Part shown: positions 19,163 to 29,896 of the stretch, piece by piece | Layout of the letters: every line of letters begins with the position of its first letter | Position numbering within the stretch: position 1 is the first letter of the stretch | NCBI GenBank assembly: GCA_963838805.1 | Contig: CAWISK010000004.1 | Span: forward strand, 240,493-304,492 | Source: CAVRQM01 sp963838805 | Lineage (GTDB): Bacteria; Pseudomonadota; Alphaproteobacteria; Acetobacterales; Acetobacteraceae | DNA: 64,000 nt | Direction of reading: 5' to 3' | Translations under genes and position numbers: made by a program | The notes under the pieces: generated by a model | What the model was told of the DNA's origin: nothing | Seen by the model: the letters and a program-made list of their open reading frames with translations, nothing else | Database searches by the model: none

Positions 19163-20740
19163 GCCTGAATGGAAGCGACGCACCGCCGCGCCTGGAACTG
19201 CGCGGCGTCACCAAGCGGTTTCCCGGCGTCCTCGCCAACGACGCCGTGGATCTGCGTGTGCAGCCGGGAGAAATCCACTCCCTGCTGGGCGAGAACGGCG
19301 CCGGCAAATCGACCCTGGTGAAGATGATCTACGGCATTCATGCACGCCGATGCGGGCGAGATGCTGTGGGATGGAAAGCCCATGCACGTGCGCGACCCGC
19401 ACGCCGCGCGCCGCATGGGCATCGGCATGGTGTTCCAGCACTTCTCCCTGTTCGAGGCGATGACCGTGCTGGAAAACGTGGCGCTGGCGCTGGAAACGCC
19501 GGAGACCCGCGAGGCGCTGGCCGAGCGCGTGCGCACTGTCAGCCGCTCCTACGGCCTGCCGCTCGATCCGGAGCGCGAGGTGCATACGCTCTCGGTCGGC
19601 GAACGCCAGCGCATCGAGGTGGTGCGCTGCCTGATCCAGTCGCCCCGCCTGCTCATCATGGACGAGCCGACCTCGGTGCTGACGCCGCAGGAGGCGGACA
19701 AGCTGTTCGAGACGTTGCGCATCCTGGCCGACGAGGGCTGCTCGATCCTGTACATCAGCCACAAGCTCGCCGAGATCAAGGCACTGTGCCATCGGGCGAC
19801 GGTGCTGCGCGGCGGCCGCGTGGTCGGCAATTGCGATCCGCGCGCCGAATCGCCCGCCAGCATGGCGCAGATGATGATCGGCACCGAGATCCGCTCGCTG
19901 CCGCGCCGTTCCGAGATCGCGACCGGAACCGTCCGCCTGGCGGTGGACGCGCTCGAATTGCCGGCCGAAACCGCGCATGGCGTCGATCTGCGCCAGGTCG
20001 CCTTCGAGGTGCGCGCCGGCGAGATTTTCGGTATCGCCGGGGTCGCCGGCAACGGGCAGAACGAGCTACAGCTGGCGCTGAGCGGCGAGCGAATGAGCAC
20101 GCGCGGTCACGCGGTGAAGATCGACGGCATCGCGGCCGGAACGCGCGGCGCCGCCGGCCGCCGCGCGCTCGGCCTGTGCTGCGTGCCGGAGGAGCGCAAC
20201 GGGCATGGCGCGGTCCCCGACTACTCGCTGGTGGATAACGGCCTGCTCAGCGCGCATGACCGGCTGCACCTGTCATGGGGCGGATTGCTGCGCCGCGCCC
20301 GCGCCAGCGCCTTCGCGCAGCGCGTGGTCAGCGAGTTCGACGTGCGCACGCCCGGCGTACAGACCACCGCCGGCAGCCTGTCCGGCGGCAATCTGCAAAA
20401 GTTCATCGTCGGGCGCGAGATATTGCAGAACCCCGGCGTGCTGATCGTCTCCCAGCCCACCTGGGGAGTCGATGCCGGTGCCGCCGCGGCGATCCATGCG
20501 GCGCTGCTCCGGCTTGCAGCACAAGGTTCGGCGATCGTCGTGATCTCGCAGGATCTGGACGAGCTGCTGGCGCTCAGCGACCGGCTCGCCGTGCTGAACC
20601 TGGGCGTGCTGTCGCCGGCCATTCCGCGCGCCGAGGTCTCGATCGCGGAGCTTGGCCTGCTGATGGGCGGCATGCACGGCGCGGGCGGCGAAGCCCAGGC
20701 ACACACCCCGACGGAGGTGGTCTATGCGTATCAAGGTTGA
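19159..20740 (+). CDS. ABC transporter ATPase, nucleoside/BMP type, tandem domains, one frame break
   Basis: About 527 residues with two fused ATPase domains, as in the RbsA-like subunits of BMP-type nucleoside importers. Domain one has Walker A GENGAGKSTL, a degenerate signature HTLSVGERQRIEV and Walker B LLIMDEPTSVLTP. Domain two has VAGNGQNELQLAL in the Walker A position, LSGGNLQKFIVGREI as signature, and VLIVSQPTWGVD in the Walker B position, that is, a degenerate second site as is usual here. The frame breaks near 19338 (between KMIYGI and HADAGEM). The start overlaps xdhC (ATGA). Energises uptake of a purine or nucleoside by inference. Confidence 0.9.
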
Positions 20741-21818
20741 GCCGCGCCGGCAGGTCTCTCGCCGGCTGCAATATGCGACGCCGTTGCTCGCGGTGCTCTG
20801 CACAATCATCACCGCCATGCTGCTGTTCGCGCTCATGGGCTACGGCCCGTTGCGCACGCTGTACCAGTTCTTCGTGGCACCTCTGCTCTCCGTGCAGGGC
20901 CTGTCCGAACTGGCGCTGAAGGCGTCGCCCCTGGTGCTGATCGGCGTCGGTCTTGCCGCCGGCTTCCGCGCCAATGTCTGGAACATCGGCGCTGAGGGTC
21001 AGCTTACCATTGGCGCCCTGGCCGGCGGCGGCGTGGCGCTGTGGTTCTATGACCAGTCCGGTTTCTGGATCCTGCCGCTGATGTGCGTGGCCGGCGTCGC
21101 GGGTGGCGTGGCGTGGGCCTCGATCCCCGCCTTTCTCAAGACCCGCTTCAACGTGAGCGAGATCCTCACCAGCCTGATGCTCACCTATGTCGCGGCATTG
21201 CTGCTGAGCCTGCTCGTGCTGGGTCCGTGGAAGGATCCCGAAGGCATGAACTTCCCGCAGTCGCGCATGTTCTCCGATTCAGCGACCCTGCCCCTGCTGA
21301 TCGCCGGCACGCGGCTGCATGTGGGCGTGCTGGTCTCGCTCGCCGTGGCGCTGATCGGCTGGATCGTGATGTCGCACTCGATGCTGGGCTTCCGCATCCG
21401 CACGGTGGGCCTCGCCCCGGCCGCCGCGCGCTACGCGGGCTTTGGCCGTCGCGGCGTTGTGTGGCTCACCCTGCTCGCGGGCGGTGGTCTGGCCGGGCTT
21501 GCCGGCGTGTTCGAGGTGGCGGGCCCGATCGGCCAGATCATCCCGGTGCTCACCCCCGGCTATGGGTTCGCTGCGATCATCGTGGCGTTCCTGGGGCGGC
21601 TGCATCCGCTCGGCATCCTGGCGGCGGGGCTGCTGATGGCGCTGTCCTATATCGGCGGCGAGAACGCGCAGGTGGTGATCGGCCTGCCCGAAGCCGTCAC
21701 CGGCCTGGTGCAGGCGCTGCTGCTGTTCTTCCTGCTGGCCTCGGATTTCCTGGTCCGCTACCGCCTGCGTCTCGTGCGTCCCGTGGCAACCCTCCAGCCC
21801 GCGAGTGTCGTGGCATGA
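20724..21818 (+). CDS. ABC transporter permease, BMP/nucleoside type (first)
   Basis: A 364-residue inner-membrane permease of the BPD_transp_2 family. Features include the N-terminal span LLAVLCTIITAMLLFALMG, the motif FRANVWNIGAEGQLTIGALAGGG (typical of nucleoside/simple-sugar permeases) and LMLTYVAALLLSLLVLGPWKDP. The start overlaps the ATPase gene by 17 bases and is preceded by GGAGGTGG. It ends in an ATGA overlap with the second permease. Paired permeases of this type occur in guanosine/uridine importers such as NupNOPQ; the actual substrate here is not known. Confidence 0.92.
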   Translation: MRIKVEPRRQVSRRLQYATPLLAVLCTIITAMLLFALMGYGPLRTLYQFFVAPLLSVQGLSELALKASPLVLIGVGLAAGFRANVWNIGAEGQLTIGALAGGGVALWFYDQSGFWILPLMCVAGVAGGVAWASIPAFLKTRFNVSEILTSLMLTYVAALLLSLLVLGPWKDPEGMNFPQSRMFSDSATLPLLIAGTRLHVGVLVSLAVALIGWIVMSHSMLGFRIRTVGLAPAAARYAGFGRRGVVWLTLLAGGGLAGLAGVFEVAGPIGQIIPVLTPGYGFAAIIVAFLGRLHPLGILAAGLLMALSYIGGENAQVVIGLPEAVTGLVQALLLFFLLASDFLVRYRLRLVRPVATLQPASVVA

Positions 21819-22744
21819 GCATCTCTGTCCTGGTTCCGCTGCTGGCCTCGGTGATCGTGGCCGCAACGCCGCTGCTCCTGGCAGCCCTTGGCGAGTTGGT
21901 GGTGGAGCGCGCGGGCGTGCTCAATCTCGGCCTGGAAGGCATGATGCTGGTCGGCGCCGTCTGCGCCTTCGCCATCATGTCGCTCAGCGGCAGCTGGGTG
22001 CTGGCGGTCTGCGCGGGTGCGGCGGCGGCGGCGGCGATGGGGCTGCTGTTCGGCGTGCTGACTTTGACGCTCAGCAGCAATCAGGTGGCGACCGGCCTGG
22101 CGCTCACGATCTTCGGCCTGGGATTGAGTGCCTTGGTCGGTGCGCCCTTCGTCGGCCATCCGGTGCCGCATCTGCCGCACCTCGCCATTCCTGGCCTGTC
22201 CACCATGCCGGTGCTGGGGAAGCTGCTGTTCTCGCACGATCCGCTGGTCTATCTCTCCATCGCCGCGACCGCCGGGATCGCGTGGTTCCTCAAGCGCAGC
22301 CGTGCCGGTCTCGTCTTGCGCGCGGTGGGCGAGGCGGACCATTCGGCGCACAGCCTGGGCTATGACGTGATCCGCATCCGCTATCTCGCCGTGCTGTTCG
22401 GCGGCGCGATGGCCGGGCTCGGCGGCGCCTATCTGTCGCTGGAATACACGCCGATGTGGACCGAGAACATGACGGCGGGTCGCGGCTGGATCGCGCTGGC
22501 GCTGGTCGTGTTCGGCGCGTGGCGACCGTGGCGCGTGCTGGTGGGCGCCTATCTGTTCGGCGGCATCGCCATCCTGCAACTCTATCTGCAGGGCAGCGGC
22601 TTCGTCGCTGTGCCGACGCAGGTGCTGGCGATGCTGCCCTATCTCGCGACCATCCTGGTGCTGACGCTGATCTCCAGCGGCTCGCTCAGCAAGCGCCTCG
22701 ATGCACCGGCCTGCCTCGGCCGCGCCTTCCGGCCGGCCACCTGA
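21815..22744 (+). CDS. ABC transporter permease, BMP/nucleoside type (second)
   Basis: A 309-residue inner-membrane permease with the partner signature LVVERAGVLNLGLEGMMLVGAVCAF and GLVLRAVGEADHSAHSLGYDVIRIRYLAV (the cytoplasmic coupling loop), ending with WRVLVGAYLFGGIAILQLYLQ. It is coupled to the first permease by a 4-base ATGA overlap and is 38 bases before the binding-protein gene. No frame break. Confidence 0.92.
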   Translation: MSISVLVPLLASVIVAATPLLLAALGELVVERAGVLNLGLEGMMLVGAVCAFAIMSLSGSWVLAVCAGAAAAAAMGLLFGVLTLTLSSNQVATGLALTIFGLGLSALVGAPFVGHPVPHLPHLAIPGLSTMPVLGKLLFSHDPLVYLSIAATAGIAWFLKRSRAGLVLRAVGEADHSAHSLGYDVIRIRYLAVLFGGAMAGLGGAYLSLEYTPMWTENMTAGRGWIALALVVFGAWRPWRVLVGAYLFGGIAILQLYLQGSGFVAVPTQVLAMLPYLATILVLTLISSGSLSKRLDAPACLGRAFRPAT

Positions 22745-22782
22745 CAGACACACAACAACCGCTCCAGGGAGGAGAATAAGGA

Positions 22783-23869
22783 ATGTCGTTTCTGATCAAT
22801 CGCCGCACGGTGCTGCGCGGCGGTGCCGCCACGCTCGCCGCCGCAGGCCTGGGTGCCGCACGCGCACGCGCCGCCGAGCCGCTGAAGGTGGCCTTCGTCT
22901 ATGTCGGGCCGGTGGGCGATTTCGGTTTCTCATACCAGCACGACCTCGCGCGCAAGGCGCTGCAGGCGAAGCTCGGGGACAAGATCCAGACCAACTTCGT
23001 GGAAAAAGTTGCCGAGGGTCCGGACTCCGAGCGGGTGTTCCGCCAGCTCGCCAGTACAGGCCACGGCATGATCTATGGCTGCTCGTTCGGCTACATGAAC
23101 CCGATGGTCCGCGTCGCCCGGCAGTTCCCGAAGGTCTATTTCGAGCACGCCACCGGCTACAAGACCGGTCCCAACCTCGCCGTGTACAACGCGCGGTTCT
23201 ACGAGGGGCGGACCGTTTGCGGCACCATCGCAGGGCACGTCTCCAAAAGCGGCGTCGCCGGCTATATCGGCTCGGTGCCGATCCCCGAAGTGGTCATGGG
23301 CATCAATGCCTTCACCCTGGCGGCGCGCAAGATCAACCCGAATTTCAAGGTCAAGGTGATCTGGGTCAATTCCTGGTTCGATCCGGGCAAGGAGGCCGAC
23401 GCCGCGAAAGTCGCTGATCGACCAGGGTGCCGACATCCTCTGCACGCATACCGACAGCCCGGCGGTGATGCAGACCGCCGAGGAGCGCCACGTCCACTCC
23501 TTCGGCCAGTCCTCAGACATGCACTCGTTCGGCCCGAATGCGCAGCTTACCGCGATCGTCGATACCTGGGCGCCTTACTACATCAAGCGCACGCAGGAGG
23601 CGCTCGATGGCACCTGGAAGACCGGCAATGTCTGGTGGGGACTGAAAGAGGGCATGATCACGATGGCGCCCTATGGCCCCGGCGTCACCGATACCGCACG
23701 GGCAGCCGCCGACAAGGTGAAGGCCGGCATCATCGCCGGCACGGTGCTGCCATTCGGCGGCCCGATCATGGACCAGAAGGGCACGCAGAAACTCGCCGCC
23801 GGCGCCGCCAGCCTGCCGGATTCGGAGCTGCAGAAGATGAACTGGTACGTGGAGGGCGTGCAAGCCTAG
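22783..23869 (+). CDS. BMP-family substrate-binding protein of an ABC importer, one frame break
   Basis: About 361 residues of the BMP/PnrA-like family (nucleoside-binding lipoprotein family), exported by a signal with twin arginines (NRRTVLRGGAATLAAAGLG...ARA). The body has KVAFVYVGPVGDFGFSYQHD, the family's opening, and GYIGSVPIPEVVMGINAF. The frame breaks near 23410 (GKEADAAK then LIDQGADILCTHTDSPAVMQ). GGGAGG lies ahead of the ATG. As last gene of the xdhABC-linked block, it likely selects a purine or nucleoside, though no nucleoside-cleaving enzyme is present in the window, which favours free bases. Confidence 0.88.
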
Positions 23870-23880
23870 GGCAGCAGCAG

Positions 23881-23958
23881 CCCCTCACCCCGGCCCTCTC
23901 CCAAAAGGGAGAGGGAGGAGAAGGCCCTCTTCCCTGGGGAGAGGGTTGGGTGAGGGCC
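23881..23958. repeat. Nested palindromic intergenic repeat, copy 1
   Basis: Outer arms CCCTCACCC (23882-23890) and GGGTGAGGG (23948-23956) enclose an inner hairpin CCCTCTCCC / GGGAGAGGG (23894-23902 with 23907-23915, loop AAAA) and a further CCCTCT...AGAGGG hairpin. It sits between the BMP gene and the next ABC operon and may act as a transcription terminator. A similar element occurs at 40309. Confidence 0.75.
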
Positions 23959-24026
23959 TTCCGTCGGCTTCCCCTTCCGTGCCCGGCGCGCCTATCCTGC
24001 GCCAAATCCAAAGGGGAGAGCCTGTC

Positions 24027-25613
24027 ATGCTGACTCGCCGCGCCGTCCTCGCCGCCACCGCCGCCTCACCGATCGTGGCCCGGACCGCCTGGGCCGCGAC
24101 GCCGCGCGAGGTGGTTGTCATGGCCATGCAGATCGACGACGTCATCAGCCTCGATCCGCAGGAATCCTACGAGTTCACCGACAACGAGGTGTGCGGCAAC
24201 GTCTATCGCAAGCTGGTGCTGCCGGATGAGACCGATGCCTCGAAGGTCGTGGGCGATCTTGCCAAATCCTGGGACATCAGCGCCGATGGGCGCACCTTTA
24301 CCTTCCATCTGATCGATGACGCCCGGTTCTTCTCGGGCAAGCCCGTGACCGCGCAAGATGCGGCGTTCTCGCTGCAACGCCTCGTCATCATGAACAAGTC
24401 GCCCGGCTTCATCATCGGCCAGTTCGGCTTCAATGCCGGCAACGTGGCGAAAATGATCCGCGCGACCGACGACCGGACACTGGTGCTGGAGCTGCCGGAG
24501 CAGCAGGCGCCGAGCTTCGTCCTGAACTGCCTCTCGGCCAGCGCCGCCAATGTCGTGGAGCAGGCAACGGCACTCGCCCACCAGACGAACGGCGACCTAG
24601 GCAATGGCTGGCTCAAGACCAACAGCGCCGGGGCGGGCGCCTACAAGCTGACGTCATGGGCCGCCAGCGACCACATCATCCTCGACGTCAATCCGCATTC
24701 CGGCATCAAGGTGCAGCCGCGGCGCATCATCATCCGCCACGTTGCCGACCCGGCGGCGCAATTGCTGCTGCTGCAAAAGGGCGACGCCGATATCGCGCGC
24801 AATTTGACACCCGACCAGCTCAAGACCATCGCCGGCAATCCCGACTTCCACAGCATCTCCACCTTGCAGGCGACCACGCTCTATATCGCCATGAACGAGT
24901 CCGTCCCGGCGCTCGCCAAGCCACAGGTGCGGCAGGCGATCAAATGGGCGATCGACTACGACGCGATCGCGCGCAACATCACGCCCAATCTCTGGGGCAT
25001 CAGCCAGAGCTTCCTGCCGAAGGGCCTGCCGGGCGCACTCGCCGATCAGCCATTCCATCAAGACATCACGCGCGCCAAGCAGCTTCTGGCCGAGGCCGGG
25101 TACGCGAACGGGCTCACGCTGACGATGGACTTCATCACCGCTGCACCATACGGCGATATCGCGCAGGCGGTGCAGGCCGATCTGGCGCAGGCCGGCATCA
25201 GGCTGCAATTGCTGCCGGGCGAGCAGAAGCAGGTCATCACCAAGACCCGCAGCCGCACGCATCAACTGGCGCTGCTGTACTGGGGTTCGGACTATTTCGA
25301 CCCGAACTCGAACGCGCAGGGCTTCTGCGCCAACCCGGACGATTCCGACAAGAGCACCCTCAAGATCCTGGCCTGGCGCAGCCATTTCGTCGATCCGCAG
25401 CTGACACAGGAAGTGCTGGATGCGGCCAAGGAACTGGACGCGAAGAAACGCATCGGCATCTACGAAACCATGCAGCGGCAGTTCTGGGAGCGGGCACCCT
25501 TTGCGATCCTGCTGCAACGCAGCGCCAACGCCACGATGCGGCGCAACGTGAGCGGGCTGTTCGTGGGACCGATGCCTGATTTCACGAAATATCAGCGACT
25601 GACGAAGGCGTAA
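24027..25613 (+). CDS. Peptide-type ABC transporter substrate-binding protein
   Basis: A 528-residue periplasmic binding protein of the SBP_bac_5 (DppA/OppA) family. It has an export signal (MLTRRAVLAATAASPIVARTAWA). Family motifs include LDPQESYEFTDNEVCGNVYRKLV, GDLAKSWDISADGRTFTFHL with VTAQDAAFSLQRL, and VRQAIKWAIDYDAIARNI. The ATG at 24027 is preceded by AAGGGGAGAG. It leads an operon with two permeases and two ATPases; substrates of this family range from peptides to sugars and heme, so the cargo is unknown. The alternative ATG further upstream would precede the ribosome-binding site. Confidence 0.92.
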   Translation: MLTRRAVLAATAASPIVARTAWAATPREVVVMAMQIDDVISLDPQESYEFTDNEVCGNVYRKLVLPDETDASKVVGDLAKSWDISADGRTFTFHLIDDARFFSGKPVTAQDAAFSLQRLVIMNKSPGFIIGQFGFNAGNVAKMIRATDDRTLVLELPEQQAPSFVLNCLSASAANVVEQATALAHQTNGDLGNGWLKTNSAGAGAYKLTSWAASDHIILDVNPHSGIKVQPRRIIIRHVADPAAQLLLLQKGDADIARNLTPDQLKTIAGNPDFHSISTLQATTLYIAMNESVPALAKPQVRQAIKWAIDYDAIARNITPNLWGISQSFLPKGLPGALADQPFHQDITRAKQLLAEAGYANGLTLTMDFITAAPYGDIAQAVQADLAQAGIRLQLLPGEQKQVITKTRSRTHQLALLYWGSDYFDPNSNAQGFCANPDDSDKSTLKILAWRSHFVDPQLTQEVLDAAKELDAKKRIGIYETMQRQFWERAPFAILLQRSANATMRRNVSGLFVGPMPDFTKYQRLTKA

Positions 25614-25640
25614 GCCCGGGATCGTGCCCGCCGCCCCCAC

Positions 25641-26654
25641 ATGATCGCCCGCTTGCGCCCGATCGGCCTCAACCTGGGCAGCGTTCTGGTGACGCTGTTC
25701 GGGTTGGCGCTGGTCACCTTCGTCATCGGTCACGTCATGCCGATCGATCCGCTGATCGCCATCGTCGGCGACCACGCGCCGCCCGATGTCGCCGCCCGCG
25801 TGCGCGTCGAACTCGGATTGGACCGACCGCTCGTCGTGCAGTTCGGCCTCTACCTCTGGCACCTGCTGCACGGCGATCTCGGCCGCTCGGTGCTGACCAC
25901 GCATCCGGTCACGACCGACATCGCCACCTACTTCCCCGCAACGCTCGAACTCGCGACGGCGGCGATGCTGATTGCGGTTGCCATCGGCATCCCGCTCGGC
26001 GTGATCGCCGCATGGCGCCAGGGCTCGGCCTTCGATCATGCCGTGCGTGTTCTCAGCCTGATCGGCCAATCCGTGCCTGTGTTCGTGCTGGCGCTGCTCT
26101 GCCTGTTGGTGTTCTACGCCAAGCTCGGCATCGCTCCCGGCACCGGCCAGCAAGGCGTGCTGTACGAGGGGCTGGTTCCGCAAGTTACCGGCATGATGGT
26201 GGTCGATGCGGCGCTATCCGGCGATTGGGGTGCGACGCAGGATGCGCTGGCACATCTGGCGCAGCCGGCGCTGATCCTCGCGTTCTTCATCATGGGCACG
26301 ATCACGCGCATGACGCGCGCCTTCATGCTCGACGCGCTGCAGGGCGAATACATCATCACGGCCCGCGCGAAGGGTCTGTCGCCATCGCGCATCCTGTGGC
26401 GGCACGGCTTTCCCAATACCGCGGTGGGGCTGGTGACGGTGCTGGCGCTCGCCTACGCCAGCCTGCTCGAAGGATCAGTGCTGACGGAGACGATCTTCAG
26501 TTGGCCGGGTCTCGGCCAGTATCTGACGATCTCGCTGCTGAATGCCGACATGAACGCGGTGCTGGGTGCGACGCTCGTCGTGGGGGCAGTCTATGTCGGG
26601 CTGAACCTGCTGGCCGACCTGTCCTACCGCCTGTTCGATCCGCGCGTTCAATGA
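25641..26654 (+). CDS. Peptide-type ABC transporter permease (DppB-like)
   Basis: A 337-residue inner-membrane permease. It shows the DppB-type order: N-terminal span LVTLFGLALVTFVIGHVMP, the lead segment ARVRVELGLDRPLVVQFGLYLWHLLHGDLGRS, and the EAA coupling loop around YIITARAKGLSPSRILWRHGFPNTA, then TETIFSWPGLGQYL. It follows the binding protein by 27 bases. In intact operons the DppC-like permease comes directly afterwards; here 1.47 kb with an IS110 element intervenes. Confidence 0.92.
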   Translation: MIARLRPIGLNLGSVLVTLFGLALVTFVIGHVMPIDPLIAIVGDHAPPDVAARVRVELGLDRPLVVQFGLYLWHLLHGDLGRSVLTTHPVTTDIATYFPATLELATAAMLIAVAIGIPLGVIAAWRQGSAFDHAVRVLSLIGQSVPVFVLALLCLLVFYAKLGIAPGTGQQGVLYEGLVPQVTGMMVVDAALSGDWGATQDALAHLAQPALILAFFIMGTITRMTRAFMLDALQGEYIITARAKGLSPSRILWRHGFPNTAVGLVTVLALAYASLLEGSVLTETIFSWPGLGQYLTISLLNADMNAVLGATLVVGAVYVGLNLLADLSYRLFDPRVQ

Positions 26655-26722
26655 GATACCGTCACGCTGAGCAAGCGTTTTTTCTGTGGCCAGCAGGCGC
26701 GGTCGGCTTCGTTATGTTGGGA

Positions 26723-27897
26723 CTACGCCGCCCGCGCCTGCTCCGTCCGGATCGTAAAGGGCGCGCGGTTTTTGGCGACGCTGTAGACGGCGTGCAGCAG
26801 CTTGCGCATGGCGGCGACGAGCGCGAGCTTGGGCGGTTTTCCGGCGGCGCGCAGGCGCTGGTAGAAGGCGCGCAGCCACGGATTGCGGCGGACGGCGCCG
26901 AGCACGGGCATCCACAGCGCCATGCGCAGACGGGCATTCCCGAGCTGGGCGATGGCGGCGCGCGCGCCGGTGCGCTTGCCGGACTGCTTGAGGCCGGGGA
27001 CGACGCCGACATAGGCGGCGAAGGCGCCGGCACTCTTGAAATGAGCTGGGTCGCCGACGGCGGCGATGATGCGTGCGGCCGATTGCGGTCCGATCCCCTC
27101 GATGGTGGTGAGCAATTTGCCGACCGCGTGGGTTTCGAGCAGGTCCTCGATGTCGTGCTCGATTTCGGTCAGGCGCCGTCGCCACAAGTCGAGATCCTGG
27201 CAGATGTGGCGCGCCTGCAGCGTGTAGGCCGGTCCGTGGTGCTGGCCGATGGAGCGCTTGGCGGCATTGACCAGTTGCTGGGCGAGTTCCTCGCCGACGA
27301 GATGGCGCCCGTCGTAACGAAGGCGAGCCAGCCGGCGGGGGGTTGGCGCGGGCGAAGGCACGGGCGGTCGGATACTCGGCCAGCAGGCAAGTGGCGAGCA
27401 TGCTGTCGAGATTGCGCACATAACGGGCGAACTCGGGAAAGCCGAGATCGACCAGTCGATGCAGTTGGCGGACGCGGTCGTCGAAGTCCTGGCGCAGCCG
27501 GTCGCGGTGGCGGACCAGCTCGCGCAGGCTCTCGGCGACCTCATCGTGCAGCCGGGTCGGCGCGGGGCGCTTTTCGAAGCCGAGGCGGGCGAGGCCGTGG
27601 GCGTCGATGGCGTCGGTCTTGGTGCGTTCGAGGCTGCTGTCCTGGAAGCGCCGTGCAACGAGCGGATTGAGCAGCGCCACCTCATGCCCGGCGGCGGTCA
27701 GCGCCGCGAACAGGTTCTTCCAGTAGTGCCCGGTCGCTTCCATGACGATCAGGACCGGCGGCGGGCCGAGCGCTTGAGCAAGGCCTCGTAGCCCTCGCGG
27801 TCTTCGGTATTGCCATGGGCTTGCCGATCGGCGCGCCTCCATCGTCGAGGCGGGCGAGCGTGTGGCGTTCGGATGCGATGTCGATGCCGGCGAACAT
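26723..27897 (-). CDS. IS110-family transposase (DEDD recombinase), three frame breaks
   Basis: About 390 residues when joined across breaks near 27820, 27778 and 27340. The RuvC-like DEDD domain has the first acidic residue in MFAGIDIASERHTLARL, the second in VLIVMEATGHYWKNL, and the last pair in ERTKTDAIDAHGLARL. The C-terminal transposase_20 domain runs from LTTIEGIGPQSAARIIAAVG through FAAYVGVVPGLKQSGKRTG, whose serine matches the catalytic position in this family, to the basic end. The breaks would inactivate the protein if real; given similar breaks across the window they may be sequencing errors. Confidence 0.85.
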
Positions 27898-28005
27898 GCT
27901 GTCTCCTTGCGTGGTCAGCGGCCAGGAGCCTCGGAGCCGGCGATCATGCTCACGCTTGTCCAAGCGAGGACGCAAGCTGGCAAGGCCTGGCCTCAGGATA
28001 CCGTC
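27898..28005 (-). ncRNA. Possible IS110 bridge (guide) RNA leader
   Basis: The non-coding stretch upstream of the IS110 transposase start is where IS110-group elements encode the structured bridge RNA that pairs with donor and target DNA. Sequence shows at least one compact hairpin (CGCTTG and CAAGCG around 27953-27966). I cannot fold the whole region or identify the two guide loops, so this is a positional call only. Confidence 0.35.
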
Positions 28006-28121
28006 CGAGCCCTGAACGCCGGTCGAGGGCGCCTATCTCATCGACGAGGACAACGCCTCGAGCGAGCCACGGCGACCCTCTCCCAGCAACCGGTCCGCAA
28101 CCTTAGCCAAGGAGCAGGCCG
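28006..28121. other. Gap between the IS110 end and the DppC-like gene
   Basis: A short stretch with no recognised gene. It ends with AAGGAG, the ribosome-binding site of the next gene. In an uninterrupted operon the spacer would be expected to be much shorter, so part of this may be IS-derived. Confidence 0.4.
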
Positions 28122-29059
28122 GTGAGTGGGGGAGTTACAAGCGACGTCGCCAGCCCCGGCCCGGCCATCTTCACCCGCGCGTGGCTGCTCACCGAAACGC
28201 CGGGTTCGCCGCGACAGGCCGCCTGGGGCCAGGCGTACCGGCGCTGGCTGCAATTCCGCGCCAATCCGCTCGCCATGATCGGCCTCGCCACGGTGCTGGT
28301 GCTGATCGCGCTGTCGCTTGCCGCACCCCTGGTCGCGCCGCAGAACCCGGACGTGCAGGATCTGGCGCACCGGCTGGCGCCGCCTTCCGCGGCGCATTGG
28401 CTCGGCACCGACGAGCTCGGGCGCGACCTGCTGTCGCGCGTGCTGTACGGAGGCAGGGTGACACTGGGCATGGTGGTGGCGATCGTGGCACTGGTGGCAC
28501 CGCTGGGCCTCGCTGTCGGCACCGTCGCCGGCTATCTCGGCGGCTGGGCGGATCGGGTGCTGATGCGCCTGACGGACATCTTCCTCGCCTTTCCCCGGCT
28601 GGTGCTGGCGCTGGCCTTCGTGGCGGCGCTGCGACCCGGCATCAGCAGCGCGATCGTCGCCATCGCGCTCACCGCATGGCCGCCCTATGCGCGCATCGCC
28701 CGTGCCGACACGCTGACCATTCGCGGCAGCGATTTCATCGCCGCGGTGCGCCTGACCGGCGCGGGTTCCGCGCGCATCGTCCTGCGCCATGTCGTGCCGC
28801 TCTGCCTGTCCAGCATCATCGTGCGCGTGACGCTCGACATGAGCGGCATCATCCTGACCGCTGCGGGACTAGGGTTTCTGGGCATGGGGGCGCAACCGCC
28901 AATGCCGGAATGGGGCACCATGATCTCGGCCTCGCGCGGCTTCGTCCTGCAGCAATGGTGGGTGCCGGCGGTGCCGGGTGTCGCCATCTTCATCGCCGCA
29001 CTTGCTTTCAACCTGCTGGGTGACGGGCTGCGCGACGTGCTCGACCCGAAGCAGCGCTG

Positions 29060-29060
<1 letters not shown>
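28122..29060 (+). CDS. Peptide-type ABC transporter permease (DppC-like)
   Basis: A 312-residue inner-membrane permease. It shows the OppC-type N-terminal part (FRANPLAMIGLATVLVLIALSLAAPLVAP), HWLGTDELGRDLLSRVLYGGRVTLGMV, and the coupling motif TIRGSDFIAAVRLTGAGSARIVLRHVVP. The start codon is GTG at 28122, eight bases after AAGGAG. It overlaps the following ATPase gene (TGATG). The IS110 insertion upstream would separate it from the operon promoter unless the element supplies read-through. Confidence 0.92.

Positions 29061-29892
<832 letters not shown>

Positions 29893-29896
<4 letters not shown>

Larger units (their letters stand above)
26655..28005 (-). mobile_element. IS110-family insertion sequence
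   Basis: An IS110-type element about 1.35 kb long lies between two permease genes of one ABC operon. It has a single transposase gene (minus strand) and a non-coding leader upstream of it, as in the IS110 group. The 9-mer GATACCGTC occurs at 26655-26663, right after the dppB-like stop, and again at 27997-28005, which I use as provisional ends. IS110 elements usually lack terminal inverted repeats and long target duplications, so these ends are inference. The outer 115 bases up to 28121 could also belong to it. Confidence 0.75.
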
